Positions 1-7,078 of a DNA stretch of 64,000 bases are shown piece by piece. The notes beneath the pieces are model-generated. The model did not search any database, was not told the DNA's origin, and saw only the letters and a program-made list of their open reading frames with translations. Position 1 is the first letter of the stretch. Every line of letters begins with the position of its first letter. This DNA comes from Phycisphaeraceae bacterium. GTDB taxonomy: Bacteria; Planctomycetota; Phycisphaerae; Phycisphaerales; SM1A02. Made by a program: the position numbers and the translations under genes. Location: NCBI GenBank assembly GCA_015709595.1, contig CP054178.1:1617205-1681204 (forward strand), in the 5' to 3' direction.

Positions 1-2
1 CC

Positions 3-593
3 GTGGACAACGTGGAGCACCTGTTCATCCGCGACCTGGCTCCGGGCGCCTACGTGCTGCGCGTCACCCGCGCCTCCGACGGGCTGGAGCCCTGGGACGC
101 CGCCCTCGCCTGGCTCACCGAGCCGGACAGCGTCGATCCCGCCGCCCTGACCGGGTTCACCATGATCCGCGGCACGCATACCGGCGGCGGGCTGACCGAC
201 CTGACCGCGTCGGACAATCAGTACCTGCGCACGCGCTCCGGGTTCGGCAACACCTTCACCGATCTGCACAGCATGGAGATCATCGTCAACGCCCAGACCG
301 CCTCCGCCAACCGGCGCATCCTGCAGCTCACCGTTGAGTCCAGCATCAGTCACGCCGCCGGCGGCACCGCGCGCATCCGTCTGCGCAACCGCAACACCAC
401 GCAGTTCGAGCAGGTTGGCATTCACGCGGTCGGACAGTCGGACTTCGTCTTCCGCACGCTGATCACGAACCCGGCCAACTACGTCGGGTCAGGCGGCGAG
501 GTGGACGTCTCCATCCGCCACATCGTGGTCGTGCCGATCTTCGCCTTCCAGTTCAACTCGTTCTTCGACGAGGTGAAGGTCGTCGTCAACTGA
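3..593 (+). CDS. Secreted/surface protein, C-terminal part (5' truncated)
   Basis: The frame is already open at the left edge, so the N-terminus lies outside the window and the GTG at the first codon is not a real start. The first 40 residues (NVEHLFIRDLAPGAYVLRV) resemble the end of extracellular peptidase or beta-sandwich modules common in planctomycete surface proteins. From about residue 56 a roughly 135-residue domain begins with RGTHTGGG and ends with VVVPIFAFQFNSFFDEVKV. The same domain closes the 945-residue protein at 14332-17169 (RGTHLGGG ... VVVPVFAFFFNCEFDQI). The domain has no catalytic motif I recognise; its terminal position in two secreted proteins suggests a surface-attachment or sorting role, which is inference. 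Coding is certain, the function is not. Confidence 0.75.
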   Translation: MDNVEHLFIRDLAPGAYVLRVTRASDGLEPWDAALAWLTEPDSVDPAALTGFTMIRGTHTGGGLTDLTASDNQYLRTRSGFGNTFTDLHSMEIIVNAQTASANRRILQLTVESSISHAAGGTARIRLRNRNTTQFEQVGIHAVGQSDFVFRTLITNPANYVGSGGEVDVSIRHIVVVPIFAFQFNSFFDEVKVVVN

Positions 594-649
594 CCGCGCC
601 GCGCCAGGCCGACCCGTCGGGAGAGCCGCGACTGCCAGGAAGCGGCTTC

Positions 650-1234
650 TCACCCGCGCGCCGGCGCGCCCGTTCCGCCCAGCGTCAGCACCGTCACGTG
701 CGCGTTGGTGTAGATGCAGATTTCACCTGCCACGCGCATGGCCTCGCGGCAGACGGACGGCGCATCGAGCGATGAATGCGCCAGAAGCGCCCGCGCCGCC
801 GCCAGTGCGAAAGGGCCCCCCGAGCCGATCGCCACGATTCCGTCCGACGGCTCGATCACGTCGCCCTGTCCGGAGATCAGGAGCGATCGCTCCGCGTCCG
901 CCACGGCCAGCAGCGACTCCAGACGCCGCAGCGCGCGGTCGGTGCGCCAGAGCTTGGCCAGTTCTATCGCCGCCCGCGTCAGGTTGGCGGGCGACTCCTT
1001 GAGCTTGGCTTCAAATCGCTCCAGCAGGGCGAAGGCGTCGGCGGCGGACCCGGCGAACCCCACCAGCACGCCGCGACCGCCCGCGCCCAGCCCATCCAGC
1101 CGCCGCACCTTGACGGCGTCGTGCTTGGCGACGGTGGGTCCGATGGTGACCTGCCCGTCGCCGGCGATCGCCACGTCGCTGTCGCGCCGCACGCAGAGAA
1201 TGGTCGTGCCGTGATACCCGTGTTCGCCGCTCAT
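650..1234 (-). CDS. hslV: ATP-dependent protease subunit HslV
   Basis: Threonine protease subunit of the HslUV (ClpQY) complex, a cytoplasmic proteasome-like peptidase. The 194-residue protein starts with a short leader MSGEHGYHG followed by TT; in this family the propeptide is removed to expose the N-terminal Thr nucleophile, here Thr10. [13 protein letters not shown] and the [14 protein letters not shown] block near the C-terminus are classic HslV signatures, and the length fits. An upstream in-frame extension to 1459 has no HslV similarity, so ATG at 1234 is chosen. The partner ATPase gene hslU is not adjacent: the neighbour downstream on this strand is the convergent surface-protein gene. 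hslU is presumably elsewhere in the genome. Confidence 0.93.
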   Translation of the reverse strand: MSGEHGYHGTTILCVRRDSDVAIAGDGQVTIGPTVAKHDAVKVRRLDGLGAGGRGVLVGFAGSAADAFALLERFEAKLKESPANLTRAAIELAKLWRTDRALRRLESLLAVADAERSLLISGQGDVIEPSDGIVAIGSGGPFALAAARALLAHSSLDAPSVCREAMRVAGEICIYTNAHVTVLTLGGTGAPARG

Positions 1235-1257
1235 GCGGGAGTGTAGAACCCTCTCAT

Positions 1258-1345
1258 CGCTCCCTCTCTCCGGGAGAGAGCCGGGGGTGAAGGCGCCAAT
1301 CTCCCTCTCCCTCCGGGAGCGGGCTGGGGTGGGGGAGCATTGTCC
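1258..1345. repeat. CTCTCCC/GGGAGAG-type dispersed repeat, two copies
   Basis: Two adjacent imperfect copies (1261-1290 and 1301-1338) of a C/T-rich then G-rich element, of the form CTCTCTCCGGGAGAGAG followed by CCGGGGGTGA. Each can fold into a short hairpin. The same element occurs in frame inside the binding-protein gene (9539-9572) and inside purL (57586-57634). It lies between hslV and the next gene and may shape the divergent promoter region. Confidence 0.6.
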
Positions 1346-1431
1346 GGGGAATACACCTTCGCGGCGTTTGTCCCTTCTCTGTCGGCCGACGCGTTCGTTT
1401 CCCACGCACTCTCTCACGAAAGGACGCCGAC

Positions 1432-1917
1432 ATGACACGCATCCGCACGCACGCCTCACGCGGGCTTTTCATCATCGCCCTGCTGGTCGGGGGGCTGGCC
1501 GCCCTGCCCGCCGCCGCCGACCACGATCGAGGCCGCGGCTCCGGCAGGGATCCCGTCTTCGCCCAGTGCAATACGCCTCCCGTTCACGTGATCATCCGCG
1601 ATCCGGTTCACCGCGCGCCCATCAGGACGCCCGCCCAGATCGACCGCGAGCGAGGCGAATGCGACGGCCAGCGGGCCGGCTACCGCGCCGGGTTTGACGA
1701 CGGCTACCGCGGCCTGGCGCGTCATTGCGAGTGCCGCATCGACCTGGGCTGCGTGTCGAAGGCCTACGAGCGCGGGTTCCGCGAGGGCTTCGAACGCGGC
1801 TACGAGGCCGGCTACTGCGCCGGACTGGCCCAGCGCGAACGTGAACGCGATCGCTTCCGCTGCGGTACGGTCATCGGTCACGGTCACGGTCATTTCCAGA
1901 TTCGCATCGGCTGGTGA
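1432..1917 (+). CDS. Secreted Gly/Tyr-repeat protein, unknown function
   Basis: A 161-residue protein with an apparent signal peptide (basic start, then [18 protein letters not shown], cleavage near residue 29). The mature part carries spaced Tyr-Gly units: [13 protein letters not shown] at about residues 83-95, then [18 protein letters not shown] after a small Cys cluster ([10 protein letters not shown]). The spacing resembles glycine-zipper or YxxG helical repeats seen in outer-membrane-associated proteins. Its tail is rich in His and Gly (HGHGH), which might bind metal. GAAAGGA about 10 bases before the ATG serves as ribosome binding site. It ends just before a strong bidirectional terminator. 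I do not recognise a named family. Confidence 0.7.
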   Translation: MTRIRTHASRGLFIIALLVGGLAALPAAADHDRGRGSGRDPVFAQCNTPPVHVIIRDPVHRAPIRTPAQIDRERGECDGQRAGYRAGFDDGYRGLARHCECRIDLGCVSKAYERGFREGFERGYEAGYCAGLAQRERERDRFRCGTVIGHGHGHFQIRIGW

Positions 1918-1980
1918 CCAGCCCGACGCGCGCCCCGGCACATGCGTGAGCACCAGCGCTTCGGGGTGGGGCCCGAATGA

Positions 1981-2010
1981 CAAGCCCCCGGCCGCGCGGC
2001 CGGGGGCTTG
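1981..2010. terminator. Bidirectional terminator, perfect 30-base palindrome
   Basis: The whole 30 bases equal their own reverse complement, giving a GC-rich stem flanked by CAAG/CTTG. It lies between the convergent genes ending at 1917 and 2037, as expected for a shared terminator. Confidence 0.8.
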
Positions 2011-2036
2011 GTGCGTTGATCGAAACGAGGATCCGC

Positions 2037-2348
2037 TCAGACCTTGGCGGAGAGGAACTGCTCCACGCTGCGCAGGTCCGCCAGAATCTGGGGCGTGACG
2101 TCCAGCGTGAAGGTTTCACCCGCCGCCACGTTCACCAGCTTGGTGGCCTTGACGCGACTGGTCCATTCGCGCCCGGCGCGGGGGTGGGTGACGTTGAGGT
2201 CACGCTCGCGGCGCTTGCTCAGGCGGCGCAGTCCGTTCTGAATGGAGCGCTGCATGCGCATCAGGCGGGTCAGCGTCTTGCGCTGGGCCTGGCGGGCGGG
2301 CACCTTGGTGATGGTGAACGTGATCTTCCTGCCGGCTTCGATGGCCAT
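2037..2348 (-). CDS. Small conserved protein, unknown function
   Basis: A 103-residue, strongly basic protein beginning MAIEAGRKITFTITKVPARQ, with a Lys/Arg-rich centre (RLMRMQRSIQNGLRRLSKR) and a C-terminal part that reads like a small beta domain (GETFTLDVTPQILADLRSVE). A much longer frame runs upstream but overlaps the RidA-like gene and has no protein-like composition, so ATG at 2348 is chosen. It lies 61 bases behind the RidA-like gene and may be co-transcribed with it. I have the impression of a planctomycete-restricted protein but cannot name it. The basic centre could bind nucleic acid; that is inference only. Confidence 0.7.
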   Translation of the reverse strand: MAIEAGRKITFTITKVPARQAQRKTLTRLMRMQRSIQNGLRRLSKRRERDLNVTHPRAGREWTSRVKATKLVNVAAGETFTLDVTPQILADLRSVEQFLSAKV

Positions 2349-2409
2349 GACGGGGCTCCGCAGAATCTGGGGCGGGGATTGTAGCGGCCGCGAAAAGGCG
2401 ATCCAGTGG

Positions 2410-2874
2410 CTATCGAACCTCGGCCAGCAGCTCCACCTCCACGGTGGCGCCGAGGGGCAGGGCGATGGACCCCACCGCGGCCCGGGCGTGCCGACCTTGC
2501 TCGCCGAACACCTGCTGGAGCAGCTCGCTGGCCCCGTTGGCGACCTTGGGCTGATCGGTGAAGCCGGCGTCGCAGGCCACCCACACCCCAACGCGAACGA
2601 TGCGGACCACGCGCCCCAGATCGCCATCGAGCATGCCCGCCAGCACCGCCAGCCCGTTGATGGCGCACTGGCGGGCGGCCTGCTGGGCCTGTTCAATCGA
2701 TTGGGCCGAGGGGACGGGCCCGGACCACGCCAGAGCGCCGTCGCGGATGGGCACCTGGCCGCTCACGTAGATCAGGTTGCCGGTTCGCACGGCCGGGACA
2801 TAGGCCGCCACGGGCTTGGGGGGCTGGGGGAGTGTGATGCCAAGTTCCTGCAACCGCTGATGGGGGGTGGGCAC
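2410..2874 (-). CDS. RidA/YjgF-family protein (reactive imine deaminase-like)
   Basis: A 154-residue member of the RidA (YER057c/UK114) family, which in its best known form hydrolyses reactive enamine/imine intermediates released by PLP enzymes. Visible features: GNLIYVSGQVPIRDGAL near residue 32, the helix with AARQCAINGLAVLAG, and the C-terminal block HARAAVGSIALPLGATVEVEL, where the Arg of HARAAVG matches the carboxylate-binding Arg of active members. The N-terminal extension (RLQELGITLPQPPKPVAAYVP) is typical of the YjgF/RutC-like subgroup of about 150 residues. It is single-domain, cytoplasmic, and first in a probable two-gene unit with the small protein downstream. Confidence 0.88.
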   Translation of the reverse strand: MPTPHQRLQELGITLPQPPKPVAAYVPAVRTGNLIYVSGQVPIRDGALAWSGPVPSAQSIEQAQQAARQCAINGLAVLAGMLDGDLGRVVRIVRVGVWVACDAGFTDQPKVANGASELLQQVFGEQGRHARAAVGSIALPLGATVEVELLAEVR

Positions 2875-2955
2875 GGGGCGTGGCTCCAGAAGGGGGATGC
2901 GAGGGGTGTGGGTGAGAAGATGAAGAAATTTTCTGATTTCGTGGAACCCTGCATC

Positions 2956-2983
2956 TTGACAGGGGGTTCGTGCGGATTATCTT
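2956..2983 (+). promoter_or_regulatory. Possible sigma-70 promoter for an RNA
   Basis: TTGACA (2956-2961), a 16-base spacer and TATCTT (2978-2983). This is the best -35/-10 pair I see in the region. It sits directly upstream of the structured segment and no start codon follows in a protein-like frame. Confidence 0.3.
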
Positions 2984-2984
2984 G

Positions 2985-3190
2985 GTGGGTGGTGATGCGG
3001 TTTACCAGACGCACCACCTGACTGGCTCAGAAGGACTGAAGCGGCAGCATCATACGTCGGTATCAACGCTCTCATCCGCCGGACACGCCGGCCCTCATCA
3101 GCCGCCTCAGCCGACAACCCGAAGGCCACCTCTCGACGAAGGGTGGATCACCTGCCGGATGCACGGCGGGGTCCAGTGATCGAGAGGTCA
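2985..3190 (+). ncRNA. Candidate structured non-coding RNA, family unknown
   Basis: Four hairpins follow one another. H1: GGTGG...TGCG pairing with CGCA-CCACC (2988-3018). H2: GCTCAG-AAGGA-CTGaAGC (3025-3042). H3: GCCGG-ACACG-CCGGC (3078-3092). H4 is the strongest: ACCTCTCGA (3128-3136) pairs perfectly with TCGAGAGGT (3180-3188), and inside it TGGA/TCCA and CCTGCCG/CGGCGGG pair as well, giving a nested 61-base arm. I compared it by eye with SRP, tmRNA, RNase P and 6S signatures and found no convincing match. The conserved GGAA-type SRP loop is missing. Confidence 0.3.
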
Positions 3191-3787
3191 GGCAAGGCGG
3201 CCAACGTCGCACAATACGAAGAATCGGCATGGATTGCCGGGACCGGTCGGTCTGCGTGCCATTGTCACGCCCGTCCAGGGTGCCTCACGTCGCTCCAGCG
3301 TGGAGTGTCGTGATGCGTGCCGCGGACGTGCGAAGTGAGGTACGGGGTTCGCCGGGGGGCGGGTCGTGTGGGGTCGCTCGTGGGGGTGTCGCGTGGGTTC
3401 CTCGTGGGCGGGGAACGCGGATGAAGAGGTTCACATGAAGGCACGGGTCAGTTCCATCCAGGCAACCGCACGTGCGACGAACCTCGCCGGGCGGAGTGGG
3501 CGTGGGGTGGGTCTGACGGTCCATCATCCGCGGAGGGGTGTCGAGGGTGCCTCGTGTCAGGGGCATCGGCCCCTGGTCGGGCGTGCAATGGGCTTCCACT
3601 GCCGGTGGGGCGGATTGGAAGCGTCTTCGCGGGCCTCTCGATGGGCTGTCGGGGCACGGCGTGTCGGGGGAAAACCAGCGGCATCCCGGACTCGGGTGCC
3701 GTCGGCTTGGTCGGACGTGGCGGGGGAATCGTGGGGGGCGTCGTGTCGGGGTGTCGGCTGGTGTGGATGGTCTGTGGATTTCTGAGC

Positions 3788-3821
3788 CTGCGCGGGTCTC
3801 GCTTCCCGCGGGCCCGCGCAG
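3788..3821 (+). promoter_or_regulatory. Hairpin in leader of the prepilin-like gene
   Basis: CTGCGCGGG (3788-3796) pairs perfectly with CCCGCGCAG (3813-3821); a T-rich run with TTCGTTTTCATT follows about 10 bases later. It could terminate transcription arriving from the upstream region, or act as a leader element, since the gene start is only 60 bases away. Confidence 0.4.
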
Positions 3822-3880
3822 TTCGTCGGTTCGTTTTCATTCCCTTCATTCCCATTTTCTCGTTTCAAGGAGTCTGACAC

Positions 3881-4807
3881 ATGAGGAACGCACGACGGGG
3901 CTTCACGCTCATCGAGCTGCTGGTGGTGGTCGCCATCATCGCGCTGCTCGTCGGCCTGCTGCTTCCGGCCATCACCCAGGCGCGCCGCAACGCCGCCTCG
4001 ATGAAGGACGGGGCCCAGATCAAGCAGATCCACCAGTCCATGCTGGTGTTCGCCAACAACGATCGCGGCTACATGCCCACCCCGGGCCGCATCAACCGTC
4101 TCGCCACCGAACTGGGCCAGGTGCCCGGCTACGGCGACGAGGATCACACCCTCAACCACACCGCCTTCATCTACTCGGCCTGCATCGCGCAGAACTTCTT
4201 CAACACCGACATCGTGGTCGGCCCGACGGAAGTCAACCAGCGCATCCGCCAGAAGCTGGACTACAACTTCGCGGCGTACGCTCCGGCGGTGGATTCGTAC
4301 TGGGACACCACCTTCCGTGCCGGCATCAACGACGACACCAACGGCTCCAACACCTCCTACGCCCACGCCGGGCTGGCCGGTGACCGCCGCTCGGTGAAGT
4401 GGACCAACCGCACCGACGCGACCTACCCGGTCCTGGGCACCCGCGGCACGGGCGGCAACTACACCGGCGGCGCCTTCACCGGCCCCGGCGGTCAGCTGAC
4501 CGGCACCGAGTACGACCGCAGCCCCACCCTCGAGCTGCACGGCGCCAAGCGTCAGTGGAAGGGCAACATCTCCTTCGCCGACAACCACACCGAGCAGCTG
4601 GACACCTTCTTCCCCACCCTCACGGCGCACGACATGGGCGACGGCACGGGCAAGAAGAAGGACAACATCTTCTCCTGTGAGTTCCCCTCGGGCCCGGGCG
4701 GCAACACCCGGCACTCCGCGGGCGATGCGTTCCTCATGATCGGCCTCGCCGCCGGTCAGGGCGAACTCACCCTCGGCCCGATCTGGGATCCGCTGCTGAC
4801 CAACTGA
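3881..4807 (+). CDS. Prepilin-type N-terminal cleavage/methylation domain protein A
   Basis: A 308-residue type II pseudopilin-like protein. [20 protein letters not shown] at residues 5-24 is the prepilin leader: cleavage is expected after Gly7, with the conserved Glu at position 5 of the mature protein and a hydrophobic helix to about residue 30. The rest is a periplasmic/extracellular domain like the large planctomycete pseudopilin group. Near the C-terminal third, [14 protein letters not shown] resembles the G-x-x-xF-ADGH strand of that group. AAGGAG lies 9 bases before the ATG. The next gene is a paralogue sharing [16 protein letters not shown] and TSYAH, so the pair arose by tandem duplication. 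A secretion or surface-fibre role is inferred. Confidence 0.85.
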   Translation: MRNARRGFTLIELLVVVAIIALLVGLLLPAITQARRNAASMKDGAQIKQIHQSMLVFANNDRGYMPTPGRINRLATELGQVPGYGDEDHTLNHTAFIYSACIAQNFFNTDIVVGPTEVNQRIRQKLDYNFAAYAPAVDSYWDTTFRAGINDDTNGSNTSYAHAGLAGDRRSVKWTNRTDATYPVLGTRGTGGNYTGGAFTGPGGQLTGTEYDRSPTLELHGAKRQWKGNISFADNHTEQLDTFFPTLTAHDMGDGTGKKKDNIFSCEFPSGPGGNTRHSAGDAFLMIGLAAGQGELTLGPIWDPLLTN

Positions 4808-4988
4808 GCATGAGGATCGAGGAGCGCTCGGCTCCAGCGCGTGCCCGGCCCCAACCGGCCGGCCACGCCTTCCCAACGGAACAGGGGCACGGACACCCCT
4901 GCCATACAGAGTGTCACGAACCCGTCAGGCGCGTCGGCGCGTCCAACCGGCCAACGCCTGCACGAACTCGAATACGGAGCGAAGTACC

Positions 4989-5840
4989 ATGAAGAATCGC
5001 GGCTTCACCCTGATCGAGCTGCTGGTGGTCATCGCGATCATCACGCTGCTCATGGGCATCCTGCTTCCCGCACTGGCCAAGGCCCGCGCCGCCGCCGTGC
5101 AGGTGAAGGACGCCACCCAGCTCACCCAGGTCTACAAGGCCATGGCGACGTTCGCCCGCCAGTTCAACGGCGTGTTCCCCAAGCCGGGCCTGATCAACAC
5201 GATCGGCACCGAGCCGGGCGTGGGCGCTGAGCAGATGGCGCTCAATCACTCCGGACCGATGTACTCGGCCTGCATCGCGCAGAACTTCTTCACCCCGGCG
5301 ATCGTCGTCAGCCCGTCGGAGCCCAACGGCCGCATCCTGGCCAAGAACGACTACAACCAGGAGGCCTACCGGCCCATCAACGACGTGTACTGGGACACCA
5401 CCTTCCAGACCGTCCTCAACACCCTGTGCCACACCTCCTACGCCCACAGCCCGCTGACGGGTCAGCGCGGTCAGCAGAACTGGCGCGACAACCTCGACTC
5501 CGAGTGGACCATGTTCAGCAACCGCGGCGTCGAGAATGGCGTGTTGACTTCCACGGTCTACGAGGCGTCGCTGACCCTCCAGATCCACGGCGGGCGCAAG
5601 CAGTGGGTCGGCAACATCTGCTACGCCGACGGCCACGTCAACGTCGAGGACTCCTTCCGCATTGAGGGCATCAACTTCCTCAATTCCGCCAGTGCCATCA
5701 CCCCGGACAACATCTTCGATGAACAGACCATCGCCCAGTCCGGCGGCGGGGGACGCGGATCGGGGTATGACCGCTGGCTGGTCATTTACACGATCGCCAA
5801 TCCCAACGGCCAGAACCTCAACGGCCTGCAGTGGGATTGA
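4989..5840 (+). CDS. Prepilin-type N-terminal cleavage/methylation domain protein B
   Basis: A 283-residue paralogue of the preceding gene. The leader is [20 protein letters not shown], with cleavage expected after Gly5. It shares long blocks with its neighbour ([29 protein letters not shown]), and WVGNICYADGHVNVEDSF near residue 210 gives a cleaner ADGH motif than in copy A. An in-frame ATG at 4911 would hide the leader behind 26 residues, so ATG at 4989, with GGAGCGAAG upstream, is the start. The 181-base gap between the two genes holds no gene. The two copies differ mostly in the central loop, as expected for subunits that have diverged to pair or to bind different partners. Confidence 0.87.
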   Translation: MKNRGFTLIELLVVIAIITLLMGILLPALAKARAAAVQVKDATQLTQVYKAMATFARQFNGVFPKPGLINTIGTEPGVGAEQMALNHSGPMYSACIAQNFFTPAIVVSPSEPNGRILAKNDYNQEAYRPINDVYWDTTFQTVLNTLCHTSYAHSPLTGQRGQQNWRDNLDSEWTMFSNRGVENGVLTSTVYEASLTLQIHGGRKQWVGNICYADGHVNVEDSFRIEGINFLNSASAITPDNIFDEQTIAQSGGGGRGSGYDRWLVIYTIANPNGQNLNGLQWD

Positions 5841-5876
5841 TCGACGTCTCGGCGTCGTCGCAGCGCATGTCTCAAC

Positions 5877-5904
5877 AACAGGACCGGCTTGAGCCGGTCC
5901 TGTT
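5877..5904 (+). terminator. Rho-independent terminator after the pseudopilin pair
   Basis: AACAGGACCGGCT-TG-AGCCGGTCCTGTT is a perfect stem of 13 pairs followed by CGTTTGG. It lies between the convergent genes ending at 5840 and 5915 and probably serves both. Confidence 0.8.
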
Positions 5905-5914
5905 CGTTTGGTCC

Positions 5915-6952
5915 TCATGGGGCGTTCGCCGGGGTTGCGGGTGAACCGAGCACGCCGCGCAGCCGCCCGTCGTGCTCCGCCAGCAGCGTTCGGGCCGTGC
6001 CCAGGTCCACGCCCAGGCGCTCCATCACGAGCGCGGCCTTGAGTTCGCCCCGCGCCTCGTCGAGCGCGGCGGCGGCCTCGACGCGCGTCAGCCGCGGATT
6101 CAACTCGATCAGGATGCGCATCGCCCGGTCGCGCAGTTTGTCGTTGGTGGCCCGCAGGTCCACCATCAGGTTGCCCCACGTCTTGCCCAGATGCACGAAG
6201 CACGAGGTGGTGATGATGTTGAGCGCGATCTTGGTGGCGGTGCCCGCCTTGAGCCGCGTGGAGCCGGTGAGCAGCTCCGCCCCGGTGTCGAGCACGATCA
6301 GGTGGTCGCATGCCTGGGGCGCGGCTCGACGCACGCAGGTGAGCAGCCCGGTCATGGCGGTTGATGCGGGCGTCTGCATGTCGGGAGTCAGCGGCGCAGG
6401 CGTCTGTGGCACAGGCGTCAGTGGCGCAGGCGTCCCGCCTGTGGTCACATGGGCGTCCCCGCCCGCGGACAACCTCTTGGCCAGCGTCAGCGCCCCCAGC
6501 ACATAGGGCGTGGTGCCCCCCGCAGCGATGCCCAGCACGGTGTCACGGGGCGAGAGGGCCAGGATCTCCAGCTGCTCGCGCGCCCCATCCGGATCATCCT
6601 CGCGCGACTCGGACGACCGCCTCAGCGAGGCGTCGCCCCCGGCGATGATCCCGACGATCTGACCGGGGTCGGCGTTGAAGGTGGGGGGGCACTCGCTGGC
6701 GTCGAGCACGCCCAGCCGCCCGCTGGTGCCAGCGCCGACGTAGATGAGCCGCCCCCCCGCCCGAAGCCGCGGGACAAGGGCGTCGATGAATCGCTCCAGA
6801 TCCGCCGCCGCGTCGCGCAGGGCGTCCAGCGCGGCGTGCTGGTCGTCGATCATCAGGTTGATCATCGCTCTGGTGGGGAGCGCATCGAGGTCCGTCGAGG
6901 CATGATGACGGCGCTCGGTGGAAAGATGGCCGCGATCGGGCGGAAGCGCCAT
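5915..6952 (-). CDS. murQ: N-acetylmuramic acid 6-phosphate etherase
   Basis: MurQ cleaves the lactyl ether of N-acetylmuramic acid 6-phosphate to give GlcNAc-6-phosphate and D-lactate in cell-wall sugar recycling; it is cytoplasmic. The SIS fold is plain: LIYVGAGTSGRLGVLDASEC at about residues 68-87, then GIIAGGD and GIAAGGTTPYV, the conserved HLGKTWGNLMVDL block, and NDKLRDRA. The length is 345 residues against a usual 300. The surplus is a Thr/Pro-rich in-frame insert at about residues 168-197, encoded by a tandem CAGGCGTC repeat (6364-6450), in a loop between core strands. The start at 6952 keeps the usual N-terminal region (STERRHHASTDLDALPTRAM). Confidence 0.92.
   Translation of the reverse strand: MALPPDRGHLSTERRHHASTDLDALPTRAMINLMIDDQHAALDALRDAAADLERFIDALVPRLRAGGRLIYVGAGTSGRLGVLDASECPPTFNADPGQIVGIIAGGDASLRRSSESREDDPDGAREQLEILALSPRDTVLGIAAGGTTPYVLGALTLAKRLSAGGDAHVTTGGTPAPLTPVPQTPAPLTPDMQTPASTAMTGLLTCVRRAAPQACDHLIVLDTGAELLTGSTRLKAGTATKIALNIITTSCFVHLGKTWGNLMVDLRATNDKLRDRAMRILIELNPRLTRVEAAAALDEARGELKAALVMERLGVDLGTARTLLAEHDGRLRGVLGSPATPANAP
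6364..6450. repeat. CAGGCGTC repeat block inserted in murQ
   Basis: At least four CAGGCGTC or GGGCGTC units separated by GTGGC/TGTGGCA. The last forms CGCAGGCG-TCC-CGCCTGTG, an 8-pair hairpin (one wobble) with a TCC loop. The block is a multiple of three in effect and adds a Thr/Pro-rich stretch to MurQ. The same hairpin core recurs near 35590, 38760, 40090, 46565 and 47370. Confidence 0.75.
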
Positions 6953-7078
6953 GCGGGATGGTATGAAGCGTCCCGCCGCCCGCCACGTCGGTCGTGACGT
7001 GCGCCGCGAAGGCGTCGGCCTCGCGGGAGTCGCTCGGCGCGAGGGGTGACGGAAGCGCCATCGGCGGGACGGCGCGCG

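Larger units (their letters stand above)
2875..3880. other. 1 kb region without a credible gene; strand-skewed
   Basis: No open frame here has protein-like composition. The left part (about 2955-3190) has a possible promoter and several stable hairpins and is annotated separately as a possible RNA. The right part (about 3200-3780) is strikingly G/T-rich on the plus strand, with recurring GTGTCGGGG, GTGGGG and TCGTGTC words. It ends in a hairpin and then the ribosome binding site of the prepilin-like gene at 3881. It could be a long leader, a decayed gene, or a non-coding RNA; the sequence alone does not decide. Confidence 0.6.

Noticed and set aside
1456-1983. Minus-strand frame opposite the Gly/Tyr protein
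   Set aside because: Ala/Val/Gly shadow; the plus-strand frame has a signal peptide, ribosome binding site and terminator.
3019-3060. Possible SRP RNA core (TCAG ... GCAGC)
   Set aside because: The two words are present, but the sequence between them lacks the GGAA-type loop and its closing pairs, so it is not a convincing SRP RNA.
3366-3785. Plus-strand frame of 139 residues in the same gap
   Set aside because: Trp/Gly/Arg/Val composition reflects G/T richness; no start signal.
3448-3855. Minus-strand frame of 135 residues in the 1 kb gap
   Set aside because: Pro/Arg/Thr-rich composition with no domain and no ribosome binding site; reads as a by-product of the G/T skew.
6364-6450. CRISPR-like array
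   Set aside because: Units are too short, lack spacers of even length, lie inside murQ, and recur singly elsewhere.
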